Shown piece by piece: positions 1 through 12,392 of a DNA stretch of 46,022 bases. The translations under genes were made by a program, and so were the position numbers. Every line of letters begins with the position of its first letter. Position 1 is the first letter of the stretch. The notes beneath the pieces were generated by a model that saw only the letters and a list, made by a program, of their open reading frames with translations, searched no databases and was not told the origin of the DNA. The stretch is from Polymyxa betae (Eukaryota > Endomyxa > Phytomyxea > Plasmodiophorida > Plasmodiophoridae), in assembly GCA_003693705.1 (NCBI GenBank), contig RBZT01000765.1, forward strand, positions 604 through 46,625, given 5' to 3'.

Positions 1-585
1 CGCCAACGATAGCGACCGGGATTTAGGGGGTTCTTCCGGAATCGATCACGCTCAGGAACTGGTTCCAGGAATAAGCCGCAATGCCCATATCAGTGCAATT
101 CGTAGGAATCATGATGACTGCTGCAACCAGGGTTTACATCAACGCCGATCAAACAACAACGCTGATATATTCCATTGCCAACGCACGTTTTCTTTAAAGT
201 TCCTGTTTAATCAGTATCTTTTCAAATCCATTTATTTATTATCCCGCCAGTCGCGTCTTACATGTACATTCATTAATTCGATTCGTTTCCTAGAATCAGG
301 GACTGTATTATCCCACACCTACTTTCGCTTCATCAGTACTTAAAGGGGTGCGCGGCGTGGCAGAAATCCCCTATGAGTGCAGCCAATAAAAGGCTGGGCG
401 ATTCATCTCATTACAAAGGATTTATGCTTTAGCTGGGACATACAATCCAGCATTAAATATCACATATTTATCCGAAAAACTACGATTCCGGATCTATACT
501 TGATCCATCCCGTGTTACTATACAGCTGTGCTCCAACAACTTCTGTACCAACGGGATTCCTGGGACGCCTACAGCGCAGTAAAAG
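1..585. other. Left-edge stretch without a confident gene
   Basis: Frame 2 of the plus strand is open from base 2 to a TAA at 341-343 with no ATG at its head. It could be the last exon of a gene entering from the left, but its composition is not convincingly coding and I recognise no motif. The rest, up to the MED12 stop at 586, is AT-rich and probably contains MED12 3' UTR. Nothing else was seen. Confidence 0.2.
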
Positions 586-3500
586 TCAATATCGTAGAGA
601 AATAAGCTTCTGAATGCACTTCAAACAGAACATAAACATTAGCAACGCGGCAATAAACATAAGTTGAATTTTGAAGAAGCTATTCAAAACCGGACCTTGG
701 AGAATGGTCCATGGATCAACAGCATACAGTTCTTCCTCTACCGAAACAATCGATGTCGGCGGTACTGATACCGATGCAGCCGACTGCATCACGAATAGGT
801 TGGTAGGCGACATCGCCTGCAAACCGGATTCATTAAAAGTCGAAGCGTATTCTTTAACATTACGAACAGATGGAGTCGTAACAGGGGCGATCGGGGCCTG
901 TACGGCCGGTGCCGCGCAGGTTGGGCGATAATCGACGATCGCACCCGAAAACGTAGGCAGTGTGCGCTGCACCTTACGTCGAATCCTAAATAACCGGGTG
1001 AGTTCTTGGTAGAGAAGTGAAAATAGCGACTCCTACCCGAATGGAATTGGTACGGCGCATTCCCGGTCCAAATTGATGATGAAGTCGTCGTCTTTGCGTT
1101 GGGCAGCGCTGCCGTCAGCGGGGGCGTTCTCCCCGAATCGCAGGTCGTCGATCAGACGTTCGAATACGCCCAGGGCAGCGTCAAAAACAGCCTCGTTGGC
1201 TTGTAAGAAGATATCCGATACGAGTAAAGTGAGTAGTGCTCGGACCAGATCGTGAAAGTGGCACTCAGCGGGACGTTGCAGAGCCACACCGGTCATGTAT
1301 TGAAGACAGCGGATCCTCCTCATGATATGCTCTAGCACGAGCGGCTGCAGATGTGGACTATCCGAGTACAGAGCCAGGTTCTGTACGATCTCCATCAACT
1401 GCTCCGAAAGGCTCGAGACGAAACCGACACAGTCTCCGGCAGGTAGCGAAACAGACAGCGCATGGACGGCAGATTCCGACGAGATGCGCCAAGCACCGCC
1501 CTGGTCGCTGTTGTTTTGGCCCTTTGACACAAGCTTGACAGAGGCCACAACATCCATGTTACTGATCGAATGCAAGAAAGCCTTGTTCTCAGAAATAAGC
1601 GATGCCTGTACAGCGTTAAGGATGTGTTTCCCGATCAGTGAAGGGAGCAATTTGATGAGCTCGACGGCGATATCGGCAGATATCACATCGTCTTCAGTGT
1701 TTGGCCTCACAATCAGATACTGAGCCAGCTGTTGTTCGGCATTGGACGACGGGCGCCTCCGATTCTGGGCCAGAACTGCCAACTGGACGTCCATCCATTG
1801 AATATGGACAGTCCATGGCGACAGTGACGACAGCAGCGACGGGATCGATTCTTCATCGCAGTCACCAGCAGCGTAGACGGGCATCGATCCGTCGCAATCT
1901 GAGCACAGGCACCGCAAAAGCCACCGCGCAGATGGCAGATTGACGATCTGGCCGTACACTTCGTGCAACGATGTGAGGCAAAATCGGACGAAAAGCGGCG
2001 ATGACAGGATGCTGTTCAGCGACATCCTAGCAAGGTCCGAAAGCTCGGGAATCTCGGAATGCAGGCCCAGCTCGGTCAGTAACATAACAACGGGGAATAC
2101 CGTCGCAACTGACTCGCTCATCAGACCGCATTGCATCAGGTAATGTGCATCGGGATCAAGGCCGGCCAGCGTCGCGCCCAATAATGTTGACGCTAGCAGA
2201 CAAGCCACAGCAGCGCCTGGAGTGCTGCATTTAGACGACAGCGCGTTACGTAGAGGGCGCACGATGATGCGCTCTGTTAGGATGTCGAGTCGCAGCAATC
2301 CGGTATTGATTAGATGCACCGACACCGCCATGAAAATTGCCCGCTGCGATGGCTCCGACAGTAGATCCGTGACCTTGGACACGTATCGAGTTAAAAGGAT
2401 ATCGTGGCAGGGGACGCGGTTATCGCCTAACCGATCGCTAGCCAGACTGACGCGGTACAGCAGATGTAGGGCCCGCGGGACGAACCAATCCTGACGTTCG
2501 ACCTGAACCAAAGTTTGGTCCAAGATGAAACTGACGATGGCTCCGATCGATTGATTGTCTACAGCAATTCGGGACAGCACCGCATCCACCTGGTCGTATC
2601 GCGTATCGACGCCGATCGACTTGATTAGGGTTAACAATTCACGTTGAAGCTGATCAGCGCCAACTGCGGCAGCAGGCGTTACGGAATTGTGATAGCGCCC
2701 GGAGAAGAATTTTTGCACGACGTTTTCCGACAGCCACCGCGTTAAAGGTGGCGGTAGGCGTGCGTTGGCAATCCAGATCTCTGCTTGTCGCACCGCCTGC
2801 AGATCGCGACGCATCAGCGTCGCGCAAGCGTTCCGTAGAGCGACCTCCAGTGAGAGGCACTGAAATAACGGGTACGAAGCTCGAACTGCGTCGATGATAG
2901 CGTGCTGCAGAGTCGGACACTCGTCCAGGGCCGAGATAAGGAATGAACACAGCATCGAATATTGACTCGTAACATGCAGAGCCGTGACCAGGGCGCGAAA
3001 TGTGTCGCCCAAGGCCAGTACAGCCAGCATCCTGGATTCAGTGGCGGCGGCCCGTCCCATACGAAGGAATGCGGAGACACATACGTTCAGAATGGGGAGT
3101 AAATGGTACAATGGCGTGATGGACATAATGGATCGTAAATCTGTCCGGGCTGGGTCCTCGGCATTGACGAATTTCTTCCAGGACGCATTCAGGTCGTCGC
3201 CGAACTCGGCATGTTCAGGATTGGTGGCGACCCGGTGCGATTCCGCATCAGTTTCCGCAAGAGCTGATAAAAATCGGCCCATCGAGCGCCGATCAAGATG
3301 CAGACAGACAGTGGCCAACAGCCGTTTTCGTAGCAGGTCGTCGTAGGAGGAACGTGCGCCGTATAAGTATAGGGAGCGTTGCGCAACGATATAGCGTGGC
3401 GACTGGTCCGGCAACGGGACCCATTCCAACACATAGCGACGGAACAGATATCGAGGCGAATCTGGAACGACCGCGTTCCCAATCAGTCCATGCGCTACCA

Positions 3501-5778
3501 TCATACGCAGCACCTTGGCTGCATCGTAAAGGCCAGACCTGGAAAGTTCAGCGAGCACAATGACGGCCTGGTCGGCTTCTTGGGCGCAAGACGGCTCAAA
3601 TCGACACACGAACGCCACGATCAGTTCAATCACAGAATCGCTCATATGGCGGAACTGAGCTAGAAGAAAGGAGGCGACCAGAGCTCGGAACTTGTGGTAT
3701 ATGCGATGACGGCTGATGCTCCATTGCAGAAGGGCGTCGACGGCAGTCTGGCCATGCGCTTGCAAGACTGCGCTCACGCGACCCACGATTGCACACGCGG
3801 CAATGCACTCGCGAACGCAATCGAGATCGAGTAGGAATCTTGGTAAGTTGAAATGCGAGTTGGTTACGGGGGTCCGCGATAAGGCGGCGGACGGCGTTGG
3901 TGTGGCACCACGCCAGTGGCGTGACAATGGGATGGCATCGTTTAGGTAGAAGATGATGGCCTCGGAAACATTACAGATATTCGTCTTGGATTCGTGATGT
4001 ATTGCTCGGCCAACCTGAACGCCTACTATTAAAAATAATGTCCATTTAGCATTGCTTCTTCACGAATGAAAAGTACAGGTTGATATGTGAAAAAGGCGGG
4101 AAACTCATATGTAACCGAACCTGTGTCTTCTTGACTAGGGCCGTACATGCGGTAAAGAGCCGATACGAGTGCATACGCGACATTTGCACGTCCTCTGATG
4201 TTGCCATCAGCGTCAAGAGATCGATCGTGAGGCTCAAGAGCGCTGCCTACCGATAAAACGACAAACGAGCGGCAGGTAAAACGCAGCCTGTAGCAGCGTG
4301 GCGTCTTGAATGGCACACTCGTCAAGCTGACCGATGATCCAGTACAGAGTCTTGACTCGGGAGATCAGTCCGGCTCGATACTGCCATGTTACCAATGAGA
4401 GTAGATAGGCCCTGATTACGAGACACTGGTTCAGCCCGTCTACAAACCCGACTACGAGCCAGCACTCACCTACGAGAGGCACTATCCGGGGATTGCAGAT
4501 CAGCCTGTGCGGATACTGTTCAAGGGGGGCACGTGAAAATAGGCGGCCCTCGAAGTTACCTGGATACTGCGGCTGACATACTGGTGCAGCTGCTCGGACC
4601 AGTCGTCTTTGCATTTGAGTTTGCGGTCGTTCACTGGGCGCCGCACACCTCCCCTGGCCTTGTTCCTGTCTGAATACAAATTTAAGTAAACAACCTGTAC
4701 AAAGAAACTTAGCGTCTGTACGACAGTTTAAAGCCCTACGCAATCCACGAAGGGCCCAGCTTTGAAAGAATGCAGTACGTACTTTGATTAGCCAGGTGGC
4801 GCGTTGCGGTGCGACCCGGCGGGCGACCATCATATCGAGAAGAACGTCGGCTTTAAAACCGAACGGGACGTTCTGGGCCAGATCGCCGAGCGGTGTCTGG
4901 AGGTCGGCCAATCGGGCTATGAAGGCAGCGCGTTCCTCTGCCGAGACCTGAACCAGGCTGGGGATGGGGTTATCGGCGTATTTTTTCTTGCGGGACCGCG
5001 ATCGCAGGTCGTTGATCTTGCGACGCAGGTCGAATCGCTTGGCGCGGAACTGCTGCAGGGGCAGGCGTTCGTGTTCAAACGTCAGCGATGAAATCAGCGG
5101 ACGGAACCCTGAACAATACAAGCGGGTTATTGATGATTACAAAGATAAACCAGTAGGCAAATCAATTGGTGGGATGGAAATCAACAGTGTCCATCAATCA
5201 ACAGAATTCAGTTATATATCAAATAATTACTCCGACAGGGATGTATTCCACAAATTATCAATACGAAAAGTTAATCGACGTAATAAAAATGCAATGCTCA
5301 AAGAAAAGAACTAGGTCGAAACCCTACTTGCGAAACAGCCGGAAACGGCAAATAAATAGTCGTTCCTGAGATAAACTTTCTAAAATCGGAAAATTACTCC
5401 CAGCATTAGGACAAATAGCTATATCAGAGTGTAGATCACGACCTCGTTCCTCTGATGTAGCATCCCACAACGGAAATTCAACAGCGACGAAATGTTGTAA
5501 GGGCCGAAATCGGAAACAATCAAATGCAATGCGAAACCACAACCCTGACCATGAGTGAACGTATCTTTTTCTTGACGCTCCTCTGGCTGATCGCAATCGA
5601 CTTTATAGACATCGGCGTAGATCTGTGCCCCATCGCCCAGCTTAAACAGCTCATGTTCCTCGAGCCTATACCGCTTCGAGCTCTTCTGCTTGACGGTCCA
5701 GGCCGAGGCAGTCGAGTGGTGTTTGCCCGCCCTTGATCGAGGTCCGTCTGCCATCGCCGCCAACATGGTCGACGACAT
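586..5778 (-). CDS. MED12: Mediator complex subunit 12 (kinase module)
   Basis: MED12 anchors the CDK8/cyclin C kinase module to Mediator in the nucleus. The ATG at 5776-5778 opens an exon ending at 5550. It carries the N-terminal family signature around ADVYKVDCDQPEERQEKD, ending THG. A 441-base intron (5109-5549) leads to FRPLISSLTFEHERLP, so the junction reads THGF, like the VKQGF of animal MED12. The next exon holds the MED12 core (ERAAFIARLADLQTPLGDLA, then RATWLIK). Further short introns near 4.0-4.75 kb lead to a 2.9-kb exon (to about 1036) of helical, leucine-rich sequence. A 51-base intron (about 985-1035) joins PIPFG to IRRKVQRTLPTFSG, and the frame stops at 586. Exact joins between 4.3 and 4.75 kb were not resolved. 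A further intron near the 3' end could replace the hydrophobic tail seen in the simple reading. About 1400 residues are inferred, shorter than animal MED12 (about 2200) and without an obvious glutamine-rich tail. Confidence 0.82.
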
Positions 5779-6163
5779 CGGCCACGAAAGACCTCCCTAG
5801 CAAGAGAACGCGACCCGGCTCTCGGAGCCCGTGGCCCTCCCGAGCGTCTCCCAAAACCAACGAATCTAGTGGATTAAAGCGACGTCGATCTCTGGCCACG
5901 ATCGTAATCGCTGCTAGAAGGAGGTTTGCATTGTGAGAGAGGGCAAAGTCGAGACATGAGATTGGATTGTGATAATGATACGTAAAGGTGTGATACGAAA
6001 AGGTGTGGGACCATAGCGATAGGGTTCAGGGGCACCCACGACAGAGACATTAGGGTTTTTGCTTCTGTGAAAGTTTATACGATGCAGAGAGGTTTATGAG
6101 AGGTATAGCTATTAATAAATAGTGGTTGTTGAACATTATTAGAAGGGTGTTTCGCCGGTCCTG
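5779..6163. promoter_or_regulatory. Intergenic spacer between PRP38 and MED12
   Basis: These 385 bases separate the PRP38 stop from the MED12 start on the same strand, so they should contain the PRP38 3' end and the MED12 promoter. No clear TATA box, tRNA or conserved element was recognised. No long open frame fits the flanking genes. Confidence 0.3.
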
Positions 6164-7324
6164 TCATTGTTCTTCGGCGTCGGCCGATTCGTCGTCTTCG
6201 TCGTCGAGCTCGCCGTTTAGATTTAGCTCCGGGTCTTCATTTAGCAGGGAATACCTTGGCGGCAGCTTTCCTGCTCGATCTGTGAGCAACTGATGCGACG
6301 ACCGGCTTTTAGGACATACCGATATCTTCTAGGACGTGCCTGACCTGAATTCTGGGCAGAGAGATATTGAAGAAAAACTCGCTTCTTAACAGGTTTTCTA
6401 TAACTGAGAGCGGAAAAATAAATGATGGCAATAATTTCCGACAGAAGTGAAAGAATCAAAATATAAAGACATCCAAAAGCGAGAAATGGCAGATATATAA
6501 AACGGTAAAAAGGCGATTGCTGAATGAAAAGTAAGCGACGAACCTGAATCGATATTAGAAAGGACGTAGTCACCGCTGTCGACGCGGGTTACGATCTTGC
6601 GATAATCGTTAAGCAGGGGCTCCAGATAGGTATAGACATCCAATGCCGATGCTGTTAATCGCAAATATACTAGAGTCACATCCATTAGAATACTCGAGCA
6701 CAATGGTCAGAAAGACAGGAGTCCCAAAGACAACTAAAATGATAACGAATATAAAAAAAGAGAGAGAAGCCAAGCATCTTCGCGTTAGAAAATAATCCTC
6801 ACCTGCACCCAGAATCCGCATGTACTTGAATTCTTCGGCATCGATCAGAGCGAGAACGATATCAAGTTCTGGGGCGATTTGCAGCATTTTCAGAAGCAAT
6901 GCCAGAAATGGGGTCGGCTGGCGGGTACCACCATAACAGCCACCAATATACTTTAGTTCGACAGCACGATCGACAAGCGATTCAGCTGATAAACGACTTA
7001 GTGGGCAAAGCAAGCAATTTAATATCGCAAATCGAAACCCGGTTGGTAATTTATGTGGTTGAGAGTTGAAGCCAACGAAAGAAAATGTGAAATGGCAAAT
7101 ATCAAAAGAAATTACCGTTTAAAGCGAAACATTGTTCCTTCCAATAGGCCAGCTCATAGATCTTTATACGAACAATCTTCTCGATAAGAAACTACACACA
7201 CCGGGCATTATGAACTGAATTCTGGTGTTAAACGGACACCGACCTGAGGATGGCGGCCATGCAAAGTCACCGCAGAGCTGTCATGATCTCGCGAACGAGT
7301 GGCGACTGTAGTGACGGTTGCCAT
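6164..7324 (-). CDS. PRPF38A: Pre-mRNA-splicing factor PRP38
   Basis: PRP38 is a U4/U6.U5 tri-snRNP-associated factor needed for activation of the spliceosome B complex. Six exons join in frame: 7244-7324, 7116-7191, 6803-6985, 6544-6669, 6320-6397 and 6164-6279. All introns are GT-AG, from 40 to 146 bases. The product is about 219 residues. It begins MATVTTVATRSRDHDSSAVT, followed by TLHGRHPQ and FLIEKIVRIKIYELAYWKEQ. Next comes the PRP38 core (AVELKYIGGCYGGTRQPTPF, LKMLQIAPELD, YLRLTASALDVYTYLEPL, NDYRKI). The C-terminus is short and acidic (LNGELDDEDDESADAEEQ). Human PRPF38A is about 312 residues and ends in an arginine/serine-rich tail, which is absent here. The identity is very secure from the core. 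Exon limits are hand-derived. Confidence 0.93.
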
Positions 7325-7406
7325 TCTGAACTCCACAATGATGATTTTAACTTCACGAGATCCAAAAATGAGGAAAAGATTCGGAATTGCGCAAATTTGC
7401 AATGTT

Positions 7407-8675
7407 TCAAAAAAATTGTAGTATTATTACTCCTGTAGCAGTGTACATAGTCAGTAGTGTTAGAAGAATTGGCATGCAGCAGAAAAAATATGATAAACTT
7501 AAAAAACCGTAATAAAACAGGCAAGTCTATCTTACCAAGATTGACTGCCAGACAAACAAGAAACATCGAAATTCTCCGATAATGATTGTACAGCAATGAG
7601 AAATCCAATGCTAACAACGCATAAAAATGAGAGAGCCCAGAGAGCAAAAGGAAAGATGATTCCCTAACCGGGAACCATCATACCGGTATAAAAGGGCTAT
7701 GCACCAAAGCGTCGCCCTCGGGTAGTATTGGTCCAAGATAAAACTGTAAATCGAAGGGTGAGCTTTGCCACCAAAGTACAAATTTCAAAGCACAATACGA
7801 AAACACTAAAATCTGAGAACATCAAACACTATTGGCATGGTTCAATAAATTTAGAACCGATGACGATGTCTATAGAGATACGAGATAGGAGCTTCATTCC
7901 AGCACGATTAACGATGTTTGTGGGTCCGAATGAACTGAGTTATCAAATCGCTTCGATGAAGGTTCCAAGATGGATTCAGTAAATCAGATATTATCATAGA
8001 GTAGTCTAAGGTATAATTATACATGGCATTTGGCTTGGATTCGACTAGTTTGTTGATGTTGGTCAACAGGCCGAGCAATTTCCAAACCGCAAGACCTGGA
8101 CTAGTCAAATTGCCTTCATAGTTTCAGGCGCTCCTAGATTCTGATTTCGAGCGGTCTGTCGGTCCATCATTTCACCTCATACACGACATGTCAAAGCTAC
8201 ACTGCGTCCTTGATCTGCTGAAATTGATAGGAAGCCCTACAGGCATTAAATAGCGAGTCGGCAAGGCTTGTCAGTAAAAAACTACCACCGCATGCCCTGA
8301 TAAATAAAATAATAGCTTCAGTTAAATTTAATCATATGCCTTTGGATGGCCCGCATCCATATATCGCATCAAAACTGAGCACGATTCTCAAGAGATTCTT
8401 ACGGCATTAACTTGAAGCAGTTCAAATATTATGAGTGTCGAACAAAGCTGAATGTCCGGAATCGTTTCCTCAAAACCCTGCGAAGAGCGGATCACCTCGA
8501 ATTCAAAAAGCGTGCACTGCATGGAATGTGCCCTGTCTGGTCAGATGAGAAAATCTGCAGACAAGTTGATCTGACAAGATTTTCATGAAAAAAAAACATC
8601 GTTCGCGGCACCAACATCAATCGATCAGGAATAAATTCAACTGTCTCTAAATATTGCTCCTGAGTGATGTCAGAC
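7407..8675 (-). CDS. Unidentified multi-exon gene, probably a membrane protein
   Basis: The space between EAF and PRP38 holds several coherent minus-strand exons with plausible splice sites, but the full gene model is unresolved. Pieces in order are EQYLETVEFIPDRLM (near 8650), TLFEFEVIRSSQGFEETIPD running into a GTAAGA donor (8390-8530), SFLLTSLADSLFNAC (near 8250-8290), and LAVWKLLGLLTNINKLVES (about 8020-8095). Then come FGPTNIVNRAGMKLLSRISI (about 7870-7955) and hydrophobic segments near 7690-7840 and 7530-7660, the last ending at a GTAAGA donor. One reading ends at a TGA at 7407-7409. Junction phases agree for some pieces and fail for others, so at least one exon boundary is wrong. Several hydrophobic stretches suggest a membrane protein. 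A faint resemblance to peroxins such as PEX16 was considered and is not strong enough to name it. Confidence 0.4.
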
Positions 8676-8880
8676 ACTCAACATCATTTCGTGAATGTAA
8701 AAAAATAAAGTAGCCTTCTAATGCGGTGAGTGAAAAGGGCATCTACAAAAGTGATAAAACCCACAGATTTGAAAGCAATCATCATGGATTCTGATAAAAG
8801 AAACTAGTCATTGTGAAACTCTTTATATGCAGCAGAGAAATTGTACAGTTGAACTGCTCACATCATACATAAATAGATAC

Positions 8881-9629
8881 CTAGTCATCCTCAAAAGAAA
8901 CATCACTGCCTTCTAGATCGTCAAACTCTTCAACTACAAACCATTCAGACAATGAAACTCAGCAAGCAATAATGCAATGGAACTTACCGGGTCGTCCAGA
9001 CATATCCAGAATCGGCTCTTCTTCGGCAGAGTCGCGAAAGACTTCGTCCAGGTCCGGGAGAGTCTCTGGTTCGATTTCGTTCGGCAGTGTCGCCAGCCTC
9101 TGAGCGGCAGCTTGCCCTCCAAGGCGGTCGTGTGTAAGGCGTTTCACCATCCCGGCCATGGGCTCCAAAACGAACGACCCATCGGCGGCTTCATCAAACA
9201 CCAGAACACAATCGATGTCTTTACCGGTTTCGAACTTGCCGGTGAATGAAATCGGCGCCAGATTGCAGGACTGATTTTGCCAATCGACGAAGACCTTATC
9301 GGTCGACGAACGCGACATGAGACCCGGTTTGCTTGTATCGACGCTCTGCGGTTTAAAATCATCTACAATTGGTCATTTTCTCTGGAAAACAAAGATAAAA
9401 AAGGACCGACGAATTTACAAATTCAGAGGACAACAGCAAAAATTAATCAAACTACGATGACGGTGGAGACAAAAATTGATAAAAGCTAAATATGTCGCTG
9501 AAGGATATTGTAAAGGGGATCTGCAGATAGCTTACATCGAAGGACGAAGGCGCCGGGTTTGTTTAAGGAGCCAATTCGGACAGGATAAGTCCTGTTTGGA
9601 TCGATGGAGGTCGGCTGAGCGGCATCCAT
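8881..9629 (-). CDS. EAF: ELL-associated factor (EAF) transcription elongation protein
   Basis: EAF proteins bind ELL and stimulate RNA polymerase II elongation. Three exons (9536-9629, 8988-9362, 8881-8933) with GT-AG introns give 173 residues. The ATG at 9627-9629 starts MDAAQPTSIDPNRTYPVRIG. Joining exons 1 and 2 recreates the family signature LRYDFKPQSVDTSKPG, very close to the YDFKPASVDTS of known EAFs, and this validates the splice. Then come CVLVFDEAADGSFVLEPMAG, matching the end of the conserved EAF domain, and an acidic tail (PVEEFDDLEGSDVSFEDD) like the acidic transactivating region of the family. The length is short compared with animal EAF1/2 (about 260 residues), mainly because the serine-rich linker is reduced. 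The gene is head-to-head with the NCLX-like gene. Confidence 0.9.
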
Positions 9630-10019
9630 CAGGGACGACCACAGATGGAGAATGACGCCAGCAGCCAGCTGTGGACGACACCTCTGACTAAAATCGCGAT
9701 CGCATTGTGGTGATAAAGCCTGGCGAGACTGCGCAAGAAATTTCTCGTCAACGCATCTCTCTTCGGATTGTGAGCAGCTGAGCAGCCTGAGCTTACGTCG
9801 CCAAATGGAAAAGTCTTGCGCAGTTTTGTCAGTTTCCCACTGGATTGTATGCTCCCGAACGCAGCATTTATCTTTCTCAGTCGGATACACACGGTTAAAA
9901 AGTGCGACCGTCTCGCATCTTTGTAACAAAGAAACTTTCACTGCTACAATGATTGCACTTTCAGTAAAGTACATTAAACAAGTATTAGCTGTGCCTTCAT
10001 TTCGTCTTTCCATCCCATA
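9630..10019. promoter_or_regulatory. Bidirectional promoter region, EAF and NCLX-like gene
   Basis: The EAF start (minus) and the exchanger start (plus) face away from each other across 390 bases, so both promoters must lie here or inside 5' introns. No TATA box was obvious at a useful distance. Open frames in the interval do not resemble known proteins. Confidence 0.45.
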
Positions 10020-12267
10020 ATGAACGTATCGTTCGTGATAAAAGCTGTGTTTTTGGCAGCCTTGGTCAGCCTGGTCGCCGGCTCCAGCGCCAATATGCCG
10101 ACCTGCCAGCGAATCCACGACCAGGCCCGATTCACTGGTCTCTCTTCCTGCCAATACGTTCAGCAATATTGTAGCTCTCAGACCTATTTCATCGACTATT
10201 ATTCCATATATTATTGCTCGAGCCCGACCGTCGCCTTCCCAATCATCATGGTAGTCTCTATCACCTTATTATTGCTATTATCCAGCACTGCCGACAAATT
10301 TCTGGTATCCGTCTCAACTAACGACAAGCTTATCTGACGATGGTAGATGCCTACTGTAAAACATATCTGCTCGTCGCTAAATCTTCCAGCAAGTGTTGCT
10401 GGCGTCACCCTTCTAGCCTTCGGAAACAGCGCTCCCGATGTAATGGCAGAGTTTTTTAGCACTTGTCGTTTGAAGAATGTCGTTCAGTGCTAACATCATT
10501 TAGATATTCACCTCGTTAGCTGGCATGAAATCTGCCGACGTTCCTCTCGTGCTATCTTCGCTAGTTGGTGCTGGCGTCTGCATCACCACGCTTTGTCTCG
10601 GTAGATTGTCTTATTCTGTGTTCACTGTAGTAATATTGCCCAGGATTGGTGCTTTGCATCGGTCGTCCAACAGTCGAGAATCCGATCTGGTTCATTCGGG
10701 ACCTGGTCTCCTATCTGATGGCAACCGTAGGTCGCATCCTATGAAGGTTTCTAGGCTGAACATTCCAGGCTGTGATCATCTCGGTCTGTCTGACTCGGCA
10801 GATCGCTCTCTGGCATGGTCTCGCTTTCATATTGCTCTACATCTTCTATGCTGGATCTGTCATATTCAGCTTCGTATACGATGACATCCCCAACAAAGTC
10901 AGCGATTCGTAATCTGACATCTCAATACTGAAATTCTCCTTAGGTGCTTTCTGCGGATTCGGGCGACGATGACGCTTCCACGTCGTTGCTGCACCCTTCT
11001 CCAAAAGTAAGCCATCCGGTTTTTGCTTTACGTTTTCTGAGAAATTTGAGATACCATCTTCTCAGATGCAGAATTCCAATTGTAGAAACTTTCGTTTGTA
11101 TGATTTTGGCCCCGAATTCAAGCCCATGTTTGAATCGGATCTGGATCCATCGCTTCCATCACGACAAGATTCCATCAGATCGAAAGTCATGAGACTTCGA
11201 GAGATGGTCGAGCTGCCCTTTACCATTCTAAGGTGCCACTAACTTACCAGAGACACCTCGTGTCCTGATTCGTTTAGAAAGGTGACTATCCCCAAGCTGA
11301 ATGGCGATTTCACGCATGAAGAACGCCAGCAATTGGTGTTGGCTCCATTTGCGATCTCGACTTTATTTTCGATCGCCTTCTTGGACTGCTCGATTCGATC
11401 CATGCCGAATTACGTCATGATTGGCGGTCTAATGGCATCGGTTGCTGCATACTGTAATCTGTCCGAATCAGAACGTCCCAAACCTGCACTCTTGTTGGCC
11501 TTTATCGGCTTCATGTCGTCCATTGCTTGGCTTTCTATTTTCGCCTCTGAAATGGTCTGTATAGTCTCTTCGTTTTTCTGTAATGTTTTTCGAATTCAGT
11601 TTGTTTAAGACAACTGGTTTATGATTTTGCCGAATACTCGAACACCCAACTGTCCCTATCAATTATTACTTCACGCTCTAGAATCCAACAAAAGTGCAGG
11701 TAGCCATTGTGCAGGCCGTTGGCGTATTTTGCAATGTCAGCTCGGCCGTGTTGGGCCTAACCGTACTGGCCATTGCGAGTTCGTTCGGCGACTTGATGAC
11801 GAATATAACCGTTGCCCATCATGGCGGTGCTACATCTGCTATTTCTGCCTGCTTTGGAGCCCCGATTATGAACGTAACTGCACATAATGTTTTCGAACTC
11901 GCCACGTTTAGGTGTTTTGCAGTTGCTCAGAGCCAATCTGGATACTTTCGTCTTTTTAGTTCTATGATTTGTTGAAAGTATTGATACGGTTTGGCATTTC
12001 GAGCCAAGAAAAGTTGCTTATTTCAAATATCAGGATTTGCTGGGTCTAGGCATTGCCTTGAGCTTGGCGTGCTTTCAATCATATCCGGCTCCTATTCGGT
12101 TTTCTATCGACCCACATGTCACCATAGGCTGGTCATTCCTAATAGGATCTCTGATAGTTAACCTGCTAGGATTCGTCCTGTTCCGTTTCCAGCCAGGTCG
12201 TTCGTTTGGCCTCGTGCTTCTCGCTATTTATGCATCCTTTATTGCTACCTCTGTATTCATAATATAG
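10020..12267 (+). CDS. Mitochondrial-type Na+/Ca2+ exchanger (NCLX/CCX family)
   Basis: This is a cation/Ca2+ exchanger of the NCLX (SLC8B1) branch, whose animal member extrudes Ca2+ from mitochondria. Ten exons join in frame: 10020-10304, 10347-10439, 10504-10600, 10644-10726, 10769-10897, 10944-11006, 11066-11232, 11278-11554, 11700-11873 and 12034-12267. The product is 533 residues. Residues 1-25 look like a signal peptide. A cysteine-containing N-terminal loop (CQRIHDQARFTGLSSC) is typical of NCLX. The first alpha repeat is SVAGVTLLAFGNSAPD followed by IFTSLAG. The second is SSAVLGLTVLAIASSFGD followed by SACFGAPIMN. About 11-12 membrane helices flank a cytosolic loop with an acidic patch (ADSGDDDAST). 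In the second repeat the usual GNS is ASS before the conserved GD, and this may affect ion choice. Family assignment is secure. Mitochondrial location is inferred from the family only. Confidence 0.9.
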
Positions 12268-12392
12268 AACAGCCGCACTGAAAACGAAATATCTTCATTA
12301 TAACGAACTTCTGTGAGATCGCAGTACTTTTCACTTTGATGACATCATCAAAATGTGGCAAAATTTACAGCAAACTGGGTCCGATTGCACTA
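12268..12392. other. Convergent 3' interval
   Basis: Only 125 bases separate the exchanger stop from the mL44 stop on the opposite strand. The interval should hold both polyadenylation regions. No hairpin or gene was recognised. Confidence 0.4.

Noticed and set aside
586-972. Separate small gene with a C-terminal membrane anchor
   Set aside because: Its apparent start is not an ATG, and a 51-base GT-AG intron joins it in frame to the MED12 exon, so it is the MED12 C-terminus.
1073-3949. Several plus-strand open frames
   Set aside because: They all overlap the 964-codon minus-strand MED12 exon and have no homology.
4029-4325. Independent 98-residue minus-strand gene
   Set aside because: It is out of frame with MED12 and crosses two of its introns. 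The joined MED12 frame is better supported.
7690-8587. Plus-strand kinetochore-like gene with an RRVSF motif and a KYYECRTKLN tail
   Set aside because: Attractive frames, but no consistent GT-AG chain joins them, whereas the minus strand has good donors and acceptors for the same interval.
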